64,000 nucleotides of DNA, from positions 289,765 through 353,764 of the forward strand of contig KK211271.1 in NCBI GenBank assembly GCA_000621405.1, given 5' to 3'. The position numbers were made by a program, and so were the translations under genes. Shown piece after piece: positions 35,460-44,344 of the stretch (the first letter of the stretch is position 1; each line of letters opens with the position of its first letter). Origin of the DNA: Lachnospiraceae bacterium AC3007 (GTDB lineage: Bacteria; Bacillota; Clostridia; Lachnospirales; Lachnospiraceae). The notes under the pieces were generated by a model. The model was given only the letters and a program-made list of their open reading frames with translations. It searched no databases and was not told the origin of the DNA.

Positions 35460-35861
35460 TCATGCCTGTGCGGCTTCCGGCATAGCGGGCTGTCCGGCCT
35501 GCTTCATAACTTCTTTCCATGTATCCCTGAGGCTTCTCATGTGAGTAATGCACTCGTTCAGGATCTCCGTATCCTTGTGCATATTGGCCTCGTGAAGTCT
35601 CCTCAGAACATAATCATATATATTATCGAAGTCTTTTGCAACCTCGTATTTGTGATCCAGAGTCATCTTGAACTCGCCTATGATCCTCTCTGCTTTCTGG
35701 ATGTTCTTGTTGGCTGCGGCATAGTCCTTACCGTTGATCGCCATGACGCCCATGTTACAGAACTTGATGCATCCGTCATAAAGCATTAATGTGAGCTCCG
35801 CGGGAGAAGCTGTGAGAACCTTGCTGTTCTTATACTGCTGATATGCTACTGCTGCTTTCAT
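35460..35861 (-). CDS. fliS: Flagellin export chaperone FliS
   Basis: 133 residues from the ATG at 35861 (GGAGG eight bases upstream). Contains AYQQYKNSKVLTASPAELTLMLYDGCIKFCN, the FliS signature. FliS caps the C-terminal helix of flagellin before export; in the FliW-CsrA circuit it competes indirectly by controlling free flagellin. The flagellin gene itself is not in this window. Confidence 0.93.
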   Translation of the reverse strand: MKAAVAYQQYKNSKVLTASPAELTLMLYDGCIKFCNMGVMAINGKDYAAANKNIQKAERIIGEFKMTLDHKYEVAKDFDNIYDYVLRRLHEANMHKDTEILNECITHMRSLRDTWKEVMKQAGQPAMPEAAQA

Positions 35862-35914
35862 TATCATGTCCTCCAAAATCTATGAATCCGGGTGATGATA
35901 GTTCAATGTTTTTA

Positions 35915-35976
35915 CACTATATATATCGGTTGAGGGGTTCAGAATCTGAACCCCTCAAATGTAAAAACATTAATTT
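35915..35976. terminator. Large palindrome between fliD and fliS
   Basis: Outer arms AATGTTTTTAC/GTAAAAACATT (11 bases, perfect) enclose a near-perfect GAGGGGTTCAGA/TCTGAACCCCTC palindrome. It probably ends or attenuates the fliD message before fliS. A CCGATATATATAGTGTA stretch inside resembles the -10 end of the flgM promoter. Confidence 0.6.
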
Positions 35977-36024
35977 TCTGTGATGCCCTGCCCCGCTGCA
36001 GGAGCACCCCAGTCAACCGGCCTC

Positions 36025-37614
36025 TTAATTTGTTCCGAAGAGTCCTGCCAGCGCGTTGGACTTGGCATTGACCTTGGACATCGCCTTCTCCATCGCCGCG
36101 AACTTGTCGTACCATTTGTCCTCATAATCAGACAGATAATCCTCTTCCTTCTTGATGTCACTTGTGAGGTTATCGTACTCCTTCTGGAGCATCTTGTCGT
36201 CGTAGAGGCTCTGGAAAGATCTGTAATCCGGGACTCTCGTCATCTGCTTGCCGAGGGCATCATATAAGCCCTTGGACAGCTGATTGAAGAATTTCACCGT
36301 ATCATCAAAATTATCGGTAAGAGCAGCCTTGAGCTTATCGTCGTTGCCCTTGGTCTTGTCATCATCGGCATCGCCGTCCAGATGGTAGGCGCCCTTTTCA
36401 TTATCTCCTGCCTCGAAATAAGAGAGGGTATTGATACCGAACGAAGCAAGGCTGTATTTTTTGCCGTTTTCAAGCGTGAAAGACTTTGACATCCCGTCCT
36501 TTAAGGTGGATATAAGAGTCCTTAAGTTATCGTCACGGCTTAAGAGCGAATCCTTGATCTTATTCTCCCACTCCTTGATCTCCTCTTCGGACATCTCTTC
36601 CTTCTCCTCGGAAGTGAGCGGCTCATAGGTCTTGTTGGGCTTCTCGTTGTAGAGCTTGTCCATCTCGTTGATGATCTCATTGTACTTCTTCAGGAAGTCC
36701 TTGATCATGTTGTAGGCGCCGTCCACATCTGTCTGCGCGGAGATATTGGTCGTGACATATTTGCCGTCGCTGCCGATATCAGAGACCTTGGTAGCCGTGA
36801 TATCCAGACCGTTGATCTGGAAGAAGTTCGTATTGCTCTCGAACTCAGCACCGTTGAGGAGGATCTGAGCATTCTGACCCGGTATGAAGCCGTCACCGGA
36901 AGCGCTCTTCGTAAGTCCGAGGGTATTCATAAGCTTATATGCATTGGACTCCGGAGCAGCGCCGTTAAGTACATCCACATTATCCGAAGAGAGTATCTCA
37001 AAGTTGCCGCTTGCCCCTTCTGCCTTGGATGATATAAAGAAGCGGTGAGTATTTGAATCAAAGTTTGCATTGAAGCCCGCATTTGAAAACTGCTGGGCAA
37101 CCTCTTCCATGGTCATGTCGGCAGCCAGGGTAACGACCTTCTGTGATGCCCCCGTCGAGCTCTTGACCTTATAATGCATAAGGTTGGAGCCGTCTTCGCC
37201 GAAATATGTCGCAGCGTCATCACCGAGAAAATCCTTCAGCTTTGTCGATGCCTTGGTGCTGTCTGCAAGCTTGCCGCCGGTCATATAAGCAGTCTTTGCA
37301 AGCTGCTTGACTGCAAGCGTCTGGGTGCCGTTGACCGCGCTGCCGTTTGCAGATACACTCGCTATGGAGCCGTCGACTATGGATGCCTTCTTTTTCTTGA
37401 AGGCTCCGTCAAACCTTAAGGTGCCGAACTGCTCATTATAGAGGCTGAAAAGTTTGGAATTCAGGGTCTTCCATGCGTCCTGCTTCCACTCCAGCTTCGT
37501 CTGCTGCTTCTTAAGCTTTTCTTTCTTGGTGCTCTTGGCCTGTACCAGCTGCTCGACTATAGACTGGGTGTCCATGCCGGAATTGATACCGCTCATTCTC
37601 ATCCTGTTAGACAT
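36025..37614 (-). CDS. fliD: Flagellar filament cap protein FliD
   Basis: 529 residues. The N-terminus SGINSGMDTQSIVEQLVQAKSTKKEKL and the C-terminal coiled-coil domain (YDDKMLQKEYDNLTSDIKKEEDYLSDYEDKWYDKFAAMEKAMSKVNAKSN) are those of FliD, which folds exported flagellin at the filament tip. Exported by the flagellar type III system, hence no signal peptide. The start follows GGGGGTAACGT. It lies between flaG and fliS. Confidence 0.95.
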   Translation of the reverse strand: MSNRMRMSGINSGMDTQSIVEQLVQAKSTKKEKLKKQQTKLEWKQDAWKTLNSKLFSLYNEQFGTLRFDGAFKKKKASIVDGSIASVSANGSAVNGTQTLAVKQLAKTAYMTGGKLADSTKASTKLKDFLGDDAATYFGEDGSNLMHYKVKSSTGASQKVVTLAADMTMEEVAQQFSNAGFNANFDSNTHRFFISSKAEGASGNFEILSSDNVDVLNGAAPESNAYKLMNTLGLTKSASGDGFIPGQNAQILLNGAEFESNTNFFQINGLDITATKVSDIGSDGKYVTTNISAQTDVDGAYNMIKDFLKKYNEIINEMDKLYNEKPNKTYEPLTSEEKEEMSEEEIKEWENKIKDSLLSRDDNLRTLISTLKDGMSKSFTLENGKKYSLASFGINTLSYFEAGDNEKGAYHLDGDADDDKTKGNDDKLKAALTDNFDDTVKFFNQLSKGLYDALGKQMTRVPDYRSFQSLYDDKMLQKEYDNLTSDIKKEEDYLSDYEDKWYDKFAAMEKAMSKVNAKSNALAGLFGTN

Positions 37615-37625
37615 ACGTTACCCCC

Positions 37626-38084
37626 TTACTTCTTCTCGTCTACGAGTATGCCCGCCATCTCCCAGACCTTCGCGATCATATCAAGAGTCTTCTCGGGCGG
37701 AAGCTCTTTTATAACCTTCTTGGTATCCTTGTCCACGATCTTGATCGTGACACGGTTGGTCTTTTCATGTATACCGAACACTGCCTCCGAATGGCTCTCT
37801 ATCTTTTTGTTGAGTTCTTCGACTGCATTCTTGATCTTCTCGTTCTGTACCTCGAGATTCTTCTGGGCCTGCTCTCCGGCCAGGTTCTGATTCTGGCCCT
37901 GTCCGCTTCCGGATCCTTCCTCAGCGGCGCTCTGTGTCTCCTGGATCTTGGGCTCTACGGCCTGCTGCTGCTCCGAGATGACTGTCTTCTCCGCAAGATC
38001 TGCGGCGGTCTGCTCCACAGGCTTTACCTGCGGCGTATTGATCGCCTGATAGGTCATGCCGGTGCTGATAGGTTCTATGGACAT
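37626..38084 (-). CDS. flaG: FlaG family protein
   Basis: 152 residues. The C-terminal part (VFGIHEKTNRVTIKIVDKDTKKVIKELPPEKTLDMIAKVWEMAGILVDEKK) is the FlaG domain, which affects filament length. The N-terminal part is Gln/Glu rich and probably disordered. AGGAGG precedes the ATG. It is the first gene after a predicted sigma-28 promoter and lies 11 bases before fliD. Confidence 0.9.
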   Translation of the reverse strand: MSIEPISTGMTYQAINTPQVKPVEQTAADLAEKTVISEQQQAVEPKIQETQSAAEEGSGSGQGQNQNLAGEQAQKNLEVQNEKIKNAVEELNKKIESHSEAVFGIHEKTNRVTIKIVDKDTKKVIKELPPEKTLDMIAKVWEMAGILVDEKK

Positions 38085-38156
38085 AACAGTTTTACCTCCT
38101 TGTCTTAACTGATATGATGCACGATCAACGTACGTAATCTGATACGTCTATTTGAT

Positions 38157-38184
38157 TTATCGGCACATTTTACAAAATACTTTA
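38157..38184 (-). promoter_or_regulatory. Sigma-28-type promoter for flaG-fliD-fliS
   Basis: On the minus strand TAAA, 16 bases, GCCGATAA. It lies just behind the csrA terminator and about 75 bases before flaG. The -10 octamer is identical to that before flgM. Confidence 0.7.
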
Positions 38185-38200
38185 GCATGAAAATAAAAAA

Positions 38201-38224
38201 GCCCGCAGGGTTTAACCTGCGGGC
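38201..38224 (-). terminator. Terminator behind csrA
   Basis: Perfect GCCCGCAGG/CCTGCGGGC stem with a TTAAAC loop, followed by TTTTTT on the minus strand, ten bases behind the csrA stop. Confidence 0.9.
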
Positions 38225-38233
38225 ATCGGATGA

Positions 38234-38455
38234 TCATTTCTTGAAGAGGACCTTCAGGCCTTCCAGTCCCTCCACGGATGTGGCGTTCTGGTTCGCATCC
38301 TGTATCTGCAGATAGATCTCCTTCCTGTATATGGGCACCTCCTTGGGAGCGGATATACCCACCTTAACCTGATCTCCCTTAATGTCCAGGATCGTGACTT
38401 CTATATTATTGTTCACGATCAGGGATTCGTTCTTTTTCCTTGAGAGAGTGAGCAT
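38234..38455 (-). CDS. csrA: Carbon storage / translation regulator CsrA
   Basis: Homodimeric RNA-binding protein that blocks translation by binding GGA motifs in mRNA leaders, classically the flagellin leader in Firmicutes. 73 residues; MLTLSRKKNESLIVNNNIEVTILDIKGDQVKVGISAPKEVPIYRKEIY is the complete core with the RNA-binding Arg near residue 44. The C-terminal extension is typical of FliW-regulated CsrA. GGGGG precedes the ATG, and the gene follows fliW by three bases. Confidence 0.96.
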   Translation of the reverse strand: MLTLSRKKNESLIVNNNIEVTILDIKGDQVKVGISAPKEVPIYRKEIYLQIQDANQNATSVEGLEGLKVLFKK

Positions 38456-38458
38456 AGG

Positions 38459-38944
38459 TCAATCCCCCTTTGCTTTTGCTATGGCCTCATCCTTTGCCTT
38501 GGCGAGAACCTCGTATATCGGATACTTGACGGGATACTTGTCATCCTCATCAAGGATCACCTGAACGGCCTTCTTGGTAGCTGCATTCACGATAAAGGGA
38601 GCCATGAGGTTCACCGTCATCTTGGTGATGTCATGCGGAACGGTGACAGTCACGAGCACCAGCATATCCTCTTCCTTGAGCTCGCCCAGAGGAATAAGAT
38701 AATCGTCCTCTACCACCGGATTATAACTGTCCTTTACCACCAGAGGATTCACCACCGGCATAGCGAATGCGGGCTCGTCCAGAGACAGCATGAATGAAAG
38801 TCCCTGTCCGCCGTCGTCTTCGTCTTCATCATGCATCAGCGCAAATCTCTTAAGATCAGGGAAGCCGACTATGCCGCCTTCAAAAGTGATGATCTTGTCA
38901 TCATCGATTTCGATCTCGCCGAAAAGCTTTGTATTAACCTTCAT
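38459..38944 (-). CDS. fliW: Flagellar assembly factor FliW (CsrA antagonist)
   Basis: Binds CsrA and releases its hold on flagellin translation when flagellin has been exported. 161 residues from the ATG at 38944, which has GGAGG six bases upstream; MKVNTKLFGEIEIDDDKIITFEGGIVGFPDLKRFAL is typical. An upstream in-frame start would add 22 unlikely residues. It is coupled to csrA, and a long REP palindrome stands directly before its promoter region. Confidence 0.95.
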   Translation of the reverse strand: MKVNTKLFGEIEIDDDKIITFEGGIVGFPDLKRFALMHDEDEDDGGQGLSFMLSLDEPAFAMPVVNPLVVKDSYNPVVEDDYLIPLGELKEEDMLVLVTVTVPHDITKMTVNLMAPFIVNAATKKAVQVILDEDDKYPVKYPIYEVLAKAKDEAIAKAKGD

Positions 38945-39027
38945 GTGTACCTCCAAAAAGAATGACATAAAAGAAACAAGAGTATTATAACATAAACACC
39001 CTTCAAACAACTACACTTTTTATATCG

Positions 39028-39113
39028 GTGTCAGGGGTGTCAGGGGGACGTACCTTTTGACACCTTGCAGTGCAAAGGTGTCAAAAGGTACGTCCCCCTG
39101 ACACCCCTGACAC
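39028..39113. repeat. REP-like perfect inverted repeat, family A (39-bp arms)
   Basis: Arms 39028-39066 and 39075-39113 are perfect reverse complements around an eight-base loop. The core contains CAGGGGGACGTACC and ends in GACACC. It starts four bases behind the flgL stop codon and would form a very stable RNA hairpin. Other copies lie at 50702-50771 (full) and 55613-55650 (half). Confidence 0.9.
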
Positions 39114-39117
39114 GTCC

Positions 39118-41793
39118 TTAGATATAATCCACCAGCGTCTGCTGGCTGATGCGTCCGGTGGCCATCAGCGCCGCGTTGTACACGAGGTTCGCCTCGCTGA
39201 CTTCTACCGCGATATTGGTGATGTCCACGTTCTCATTCTCGGAGGCAAGCGTCGTGACCGTTGTCTTCTCCTCCATGAGACGGTTTGAGACGAGAGTCAG
39301 GCGGCTGTCCACGGTTCCGCAGGCGGTCTCGGCTTTGTTGGCCTGATCGAAGAACTTGCCGAACTGCGTGATCGCATCTTCGTAGGTGCGCTGCAGCTTG
39401 TTCTTGGCATAGTCGAGCTCCTTGTTGGCTGCGTCAAGCAGGAGCTTGATCTTCTCCTGATCAGCAGGGCCGTAACTTACCGTATCTTCCTGCATCTCCT
39501 TGAGACGCTTCACCTTGACCTCGACAGCGTCATAATCCTTGATGGCATTCATGATGTCATCCATCTCACGTGCTATCTGGGTATCGAAGACCTCGTCGGC
39601 ATTGGTATTGATCTTGATGCTCTGGTTGGTGCCTATGGTATAGGTGATAGCCTGGTGCGCATCATCATAGACTATGGGATCGAACACGGTGTGCTTGTCA
39701 TCCATGCCGGTGACATCAAAGTAATGCTCGGGTCTTACATCACCTTCCTTGTAATTGCTCTTGTCATAGACAACAGAGATCGTATCCACACCCGGGATGT
39801 CCTTAAGAGCAGAAAGGGTATTTGCTATGTCGCTTCCGAATACCAGCTCTCCGGTATCGGCGAGGAGATACACGCTTTTTGCTGCCGATGTCCTATTGGT
39901 GGGATCCGTGATATCCTCCTCATCCGTCCTGATATATCCGTTGTCCGAATTCTTGTTGTTCGGATCAAGGGCAAGATATTCATAGGCGGTAACTCCCTTG
40001 CCTGCTGAGTCCTTTGCCACTGTCGCATCGGATGTGACGATCTTTGCCGTAAGGATGGACTCATGATAAAAAGATGTAACGGAGCGCGCATCCGCGCTGA
40101 TGTTAAATACGTTCCATTCCTTTGCTGTATTCCAGTTCCCGCCGTCCGTCGGGACCTTGACTGTAAGCGTCCCGTCTGTATTATTGGCTACATCTATATC
40201 CATAAAGGCTTGAGTATCACCCGGATCCGATACAGCCCAAAACTTACCGTCCTCAAGCTTTTTGATGTAATAGGTCTGGCCATTATATTTGATCTCAAAC
40301 TTCTGAAGTCCGTCTACGGGATGAGTCTCCCGGCTGTCTGCAGGGATCGAAGGGACCTTGTCCGGATCAAGCTCAGTCCTGTAGATGACTTTGGTCTTGT
40401 CTTCAAGCTTCGTAGCGTATACATTTCCGTCGCGACTGATACCTCCGTAACGATTGCTGTCAGGTCCTTCCTTGAATCTCCCGATGAAGTCATATACATC
40501 ATCAGGCATCGGAGTGGCATCGAGAGTCTGATCCCCCTTTTCATCCCATGAAAGCTTTACTGTCAGGCCATCAACGGTTAACTCTGAGGAGAAACCTAAC
40601 CCATCCCCCGTCAGTTTCCCGTTCTGCCAGTACCTCTCCCAGTCGGTGGAGCCTCCCCATACGTCGATATCCCCTGCCTCATCGCCATCATATCTTCCCA
40701 GAGCGGTGCTCTTTATGGTCTGGTCTATATTATCGTAAGACAGGCGGATACGGTTGACCTTGTTTTCCAGGACGGCGACCTCTCCTTCCACATCATATGT
40801 AACCTCTCCACTGTCAGAGATATTGTATGTCCTGCCCGAGACTGTAATGGGATCATAATGCCCTTCGGAATTCCTGCTCACAATATGGTCGGTCCCGTTG
40901 ATCGTGATCATCTTCGCAGATGTCAGAGTCTCGCCGGTATCCTCCCAGACGGTAGAGTTATCCGTAATATAGTATGTTTTGCCACCTTCAGTAAAAGGAA
41001 TATAGTATCCCTCGGCATCCCTCTCGCAATAGTGTGGTGTACCGCCGATATCTACGCAGCCATTATATACCTTTCCAAAATATGTAGCAGCATGACCTTC
41101 ATCGGAAAAATAGTATTCAACACCTCCAATATTTTGTGTTTCATAATGGCCCTTCGCATCTTTTTTTACGGTGTAATCCGTTCCATCCTTCTTGAATATC
41201 CCTATATCCTCCAGATCCCCGAACTTCTCTGAGATTGAAAGAGAGTTGATGCTGTCCAGAGAGAAGGGGCTCGAGATATATGTGTTCCTCGAGATATCGG
41301 AAGCATTGAAGCCGTCGTGGATCCCGCGGTAATCAGCCACCGTATCCTCCTTGAAGGTAAGAGCCTCTCCGGTACGGTAGCCTGTAAATACAGACCTTCC
41401 GGCATTGGTCACGTTGCCGTTCTGGTAGACCTGCTTCCTCATGTAGCTCATATTGTCGTAGATCTTCTGCCTGTCAGACGCGGTATTTGTGCCGTTAGCG
41501 CCCTGATCGGCATATGCCTTGAGGGAAGACAGTATATCCTTGGTGGAGCTTATGGCGCTCTGTGTGACCGATACCCATGCCTGAGCGTCGGGAACATTCG
41601 CTCCGTAGTACTGGGTGACCTCGGAGAGCTCACTCCGAAGTCTCAGCGCGCGGATCGCTATGATAGGATCGTCAGAGGGACGGGTGATCTTCTTCTCAGT
41701 CGCCATCTGATTGTTCAGCTTATCCAGGTACTGCTTGTTGTTGTTGATATTTGCAAGCGAATTGCCTGACATCATCTTGTTGGTGATCCTCAT
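39118..41793 (-). CDS. flgL: Hook-filament junction protein FlgL, greatly enlarged
   Basis: 891 residues where 300-500 is usual. The N-terminal (MRITNKMMSGNSLANINNNKQYLDKLNNQM, LRSELSEVTQYYGA) and C-terminal flagellin-like helices (TRLTLVSNRLMEEKTTVTTLASENENVDITNIAVE) are normal. The centre holds a long beta-rich insert. Between about residues 190 and 345 it carries three copies of a unit of about 50 residues with the pattern I-x-G-T-x-Y/H, G-H/Y-Y, G-x-x-Y-Y-I-x-D. The second FlgK-type protein of this locus holds similar units. The insert would project from the hook-filament junction. Confidence 0.9.
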   Translation of the reverse strand: MRITNKMMSGNSLANINNNKQYLDKLNNQMATEKKITRPSDDPIIAIRALRLRSELSEVTQYYGANVPDAQAWVSVTQSAISSTKDILSSLKAYADQGANGTNTASDRQKIYDNMSYMRKQVYQNGNVTNAGRSVFTGYRTGEALTFKEDTVADYRGIHDGFNASDISRNTYISSPFSLDSINSLSISEKFGDLEDIGIFKKDGTDYTVKKDAKGHYETQNIGGVEYYFSDEGHAATYFGKVYNGCVDIGGTPHYCERDAEGYYIPFTEGGKTYYITDNSTVWEDTGETLTSAKMITINGTDHIVSRNSEGHYDPITVSGRTYNISDSGEVTYDVEGEVAVLENKVNRIRLSYDNIDQTIKSTALGRYDGDEAGDIDVWGGSTDWERYWQNGKLTGDGLGFSSELTVDGLTVKLSWDEKGDQTLDATPMPDDVYDFIGRFKEGPDSNRYGGISRDGNVYATKLEDKTKVIYRTELDPDKVPSIPADSRETHPVDGLQKFEIKYNGQTYYIKKLEDGKFWAVSDPGDTQAFMDIDVANNTDGTLTVKVPTDGGNWNTAKEWNVFNISADARSVTSFYHESILTAKIVTSDATVAKDSAGKGVTAYEYLALDPNNKNSDNGYIRTDEEDITDPTNRTSAAKSVYLLADTGELVFGSDIANTLSALKDIPGVDTISVVYDKSNYKEGDVRPEHYFDVTGMDDKHTVFDPIVYDDAHQAITYTIGTNQSIKINTNADEVFDTQIAREMDDIMNAIKDYDAVEVKVKRLKEMQEDTVSYGPADQEKIKLLLDAANKELDYAKNKLQRTYEDAITQFGKFFDQANKAETACGTVDSRLTLVSNRLMEEKTTVTTLASENENVDITNIAVEVSEANLVYNAALMATGRISQQTLVDYI

Positions 41794-41828
41794 ACTGTCT
41801 TCTCCTTGTTATGTGCTTATTTTGTTAC

Positions 41829-42029
41829 CTTCCGACCGGCCCGAGGGATGAGTGTATGTCACTCGGGCGAATTACCGTATCTTTGCAATCTGCGAGTCGG
41901 AGCATGAGTGCATGCCTGGCGGGCGCATTTGCGCATCTTTACCGACGCCACTCGCGCATGGCGCTCGTAAACGGCGTTCACAATATGCCAAAGGGCATAT
42001 TGTGCAGCGCTTAAGCCCGACGGCATGTC
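41829..42029. repeat. Palindrome-rich element between the second flgK and flgL
   Basis: About 200 bases with several fold-back segments, among them a perfect CACAATATGCC/GGCATATTGTG stem and two copies of the GGCGGGCGCATTT-CGCATCTTT core shared with 33990-34020. No coding frame is convincing. It splits the flagellar operon before flgL. Confidence 0.65.
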
Positions 42030-42030
42030 A

Positions 42031-44220
42031 TCACACGCCCGTATTAAGTATCAACCTGTCATACATCTCAGTCATAGTCTGTATGACCTTCGCCGAAAGC
42101 TCATACGCATGCTGGTACTTCACAAGATTCAGCGCCTCCTCATCAGTATCCACGCCCGATACCGAGAGCTTCTGGTTGGTGATGCTCTGCTTGATGATCG
42201 TGTAATTCTTCTCAAAAGTGTTGGCGCTCTGCTTTGCCAGAGCCACATCCGACAGGACGCACTGCAGGAATTCCGCACTCGAGCAGCCGCGGAATATGAT
42301 CTTGTCCTTGTCGGTCTTCAGCGAATACAGATCCATCACAAGATCCGCCGAATCCACCGATATATCGGAATCTACATCATAGGAGGTGGCCATCTTGCCG
42401 ACGTCTGCGAATATATCATTGTTGAGTACGAAATTCTTCGCTGTGAGAGAATTATATGTATAGAAGTCCCTGCCCTCGCTGTCTACGCCCGCGGTCCCTG
42501 TACCGAGCTCATAATCTCCGGTCCCTATCCTGCTGTCCTTTGACTGTATCAGGTTGTGCTCCTCACCGAAGGGATCCACCATCCTGAAGAAGCTCCGGTC
42601 CTCCATCTTGCGGCCGTAGATATCCTGACCCTTGCTCTCAATGAGGTTGAAAGCGCTCGCAAGGCAGCGTACGAATTCATTGAGCTGCTCCTGATAATAA
42701 GGTATGCCCATATAATTGATGCTCTCGCTGACGCTTACCGTGAGGTTGCTGTCTATATCCTCCATCAGGCCGTACTGCAGATCACCGTTCGCATCCCTGT
42801 ATCTGAGATTATCAAATGTGTATGTGCCGGTCCCGTCTTCGTTTGCCACAAAGGACCATGAGGTGTAAAGATAATCAAAACCGCTCACATTGATCGTGCC
42901 GCTCTCGGGAAGCGTGCTCTTGTTCATGTCAAGGAGTCTGTCATCGCCCGTATCGATCCTTCCGAGGCTTACGGCTGTCCCGGCCGTTATGTCATTTTTA
43001 AGCCCTGAATGCTCCACTCCGTTCTCATCCTTATACTTAAGGCCTGTGAGTCGTGTATCGTCCCGACCCGAATATGTATAACGGGTTCCGTCTATCACCA
43101 CAGTACCTGCATTGGGAACTGTAGTATCCGCCGGTATCCTATTAATATCAATATAATTCTGCCCTGCAGGAGCGGCATCTGTAACGGCACGGCTGTAAGG
43201 GATCAGCGCAGGAACAGTTACCGAGATGGAGGATGTCCCCCTTCCGGCAGCTACTTCCATGTTGCCCTCAAAGAATTCCTTGTTGTTGCCGTCGCGAAGC
43301 TCCAGCAGTCCCTTCAGCGCTCCGCTTAAGGTGTCCGCCATGGGATAGAACTTGCCGCCGTTCTTCTTCCAGTAGATGTCATAGAGTCCGTCGATATCCG
43401 ACTGATTCATCTTGGCTTCTCTGGAGCGGCACTCTAAGGTGTCATATTCATATCCGTCGACCAATGTGCAGGCTCCGCCTATCATGACCTGGAAGACCTT
43501 GCCGCCGGTGGGATTCTCGGGGTCGCCGTAGTTATACATGTCGACCTCTCTGATATCGACGTCCACTATGCGGGAGAGCTCATCCAAAAGCACCGCCCTC
43601 TGGTCTCTGAGCTCATTGGCGACAGTGCCCCTGAGTTCGATCGTATTGATCTGCTTGTTCAGGGATGCTATCTGGCTTCCTATGGAATTGATGCGGTCCA
43701 CCACATCCTTTATTTCCTGATTGACATTATCCTGAGTCTTCTCAAGATTGATGGCCATGTTGTTGAAGTACTCGACCACGCTCTTTGCATGTCCGATGAA
43801 GTCTGTCCTTGTGGTGGAGCTTCCGGGATCGTCCTGTAGCTTGGAGATCGAATTAAAGAACTGCTCCACATATACGGTATTGAAGCCCGGGACCATGTCG
43901 TTGTCCACGAAGTAGTTCTCAAGCTCGCCCATATATGTGTTCTTCCTTGAATATTCGCCGAGAGTGCCCTCGTTCTGTCTGTATTTGACATCCAGGTACT
44001 CGTCCCTGATCTGGTCTATGCTCTTTGCATCGACTCCGGCGCCGGCCATTCCGTAATGGGTATAGGTACGAAGAGCCTGAGCCGCTTCCTGCTTAAGCTC
44101 CTGCCTGGAGTATCCCTCGGTATTGATATTGGCGATGTTGTTGGCCGTGACATTCTGGGCCGCCTGTGCTGCGGTAAGTCCCGAATATCCGATCATAAGT
44201 CCGGAAAACTGTGAAGGCAT
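42031..44220 (-). CDS. flgK: Hook-associated protein FlgK (second copy)
   Basis: 729 residues. N-terminus SGLMIGYSGLTAAQAAQNVTANNIANINTEGYSRQEL and C-terminus NTFEKNYTIIKQSITNQKLSVSGVDTDEEALNLVKYQHAYELSAKVIQTMTEMYDRLI are diagnostic for FlgK. A beta-rich insert lies near residues 340-500, with repeated GT-x-Y-x-Y and GLKY/GLMED segments. It follows another FlgK gene, from which it differs throughout, so they are old paralogues. GGAGAG precedes the ATG. FlgK and FlgL join hook and filament. Confidence 0.92.
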   Translation of the reverse strand: MPSQFSGLMIGYSGLTAAQAAQNVTANNIANINTEGYSRQELKQEAAQALRTYTHYGMAGAGVDAKSIDQIRDEYLDVKYRQNEGTLGEYSRKNTYMGELENYFVDNDMVPGFNTVYVEQFFNSISKLQDDPGSSTTRTDFIGHAKSVVEYFNNMAINLEKTQDNVNQEIKDVVDRINSIGSQIASLNKQINTIELRGTVANELRDQRAVLLDELSRIVDVDIREVDMYNYGDPENPTGGKVFQVMIGGACTLVDGYEYDTLECRSREAKMNQSDIDGLYDIYWKKNGGKFYPMADTLSGALKGLLELRDGNNKEFFEGNMEVAAGRGTSSISVTVPALIPYSRAVTDAAPAGQNYIDINRIPADTTVPNAGTVVIDGTRYTYSGRDDTRLTGLKYKDENGVEHSGLKNDITAGTAVSLGRIDTGDDRLLDMNKSTLPESGTINVSGFDYLYTSWSFVANEDGTGTYTFDNLRYRDANGDLQYGLMEDIDSNLTVSVSESINYMGIPYYQEQLNEFVRCLASAFNLIESKGQDIYGRKMEDRSFFRMVDPFGEEHNLIQSKDSRIGTGDYELGTGTAGVDSEGRDFYTYNSLTAKNFVLNNDIFADVGKMATSYDVDSDISVDSADLVMDLYSLKTDKDKIIFRGCSSAEFLQCVLSDVALAKQSANTFEKNYTIIKQSITNQKLSVSGVDTDEEALNLVKYQHAYELSAKVIQTMTEMYDRLILNTGV

Positions 44221-44344
44221 GTGTCTCTCCTTTCCCTTCTGCTACAGTTATTACTCCAGTCGTTGCTGTTATCGATCTGATCTAAGACGGATTGTTTCGT
44301 GCTTCGCACTCCCACGATCCTGCCCGTCACTTTGTGAGTTTAAA

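Noticed and set aside
35926..35950. Full sigma-28 promoter before fliS
   Set aside because: Only the CCGATA end is present and the region upstream is a terminator-like palindrome without a -35 box; mentioned as a remnant only.
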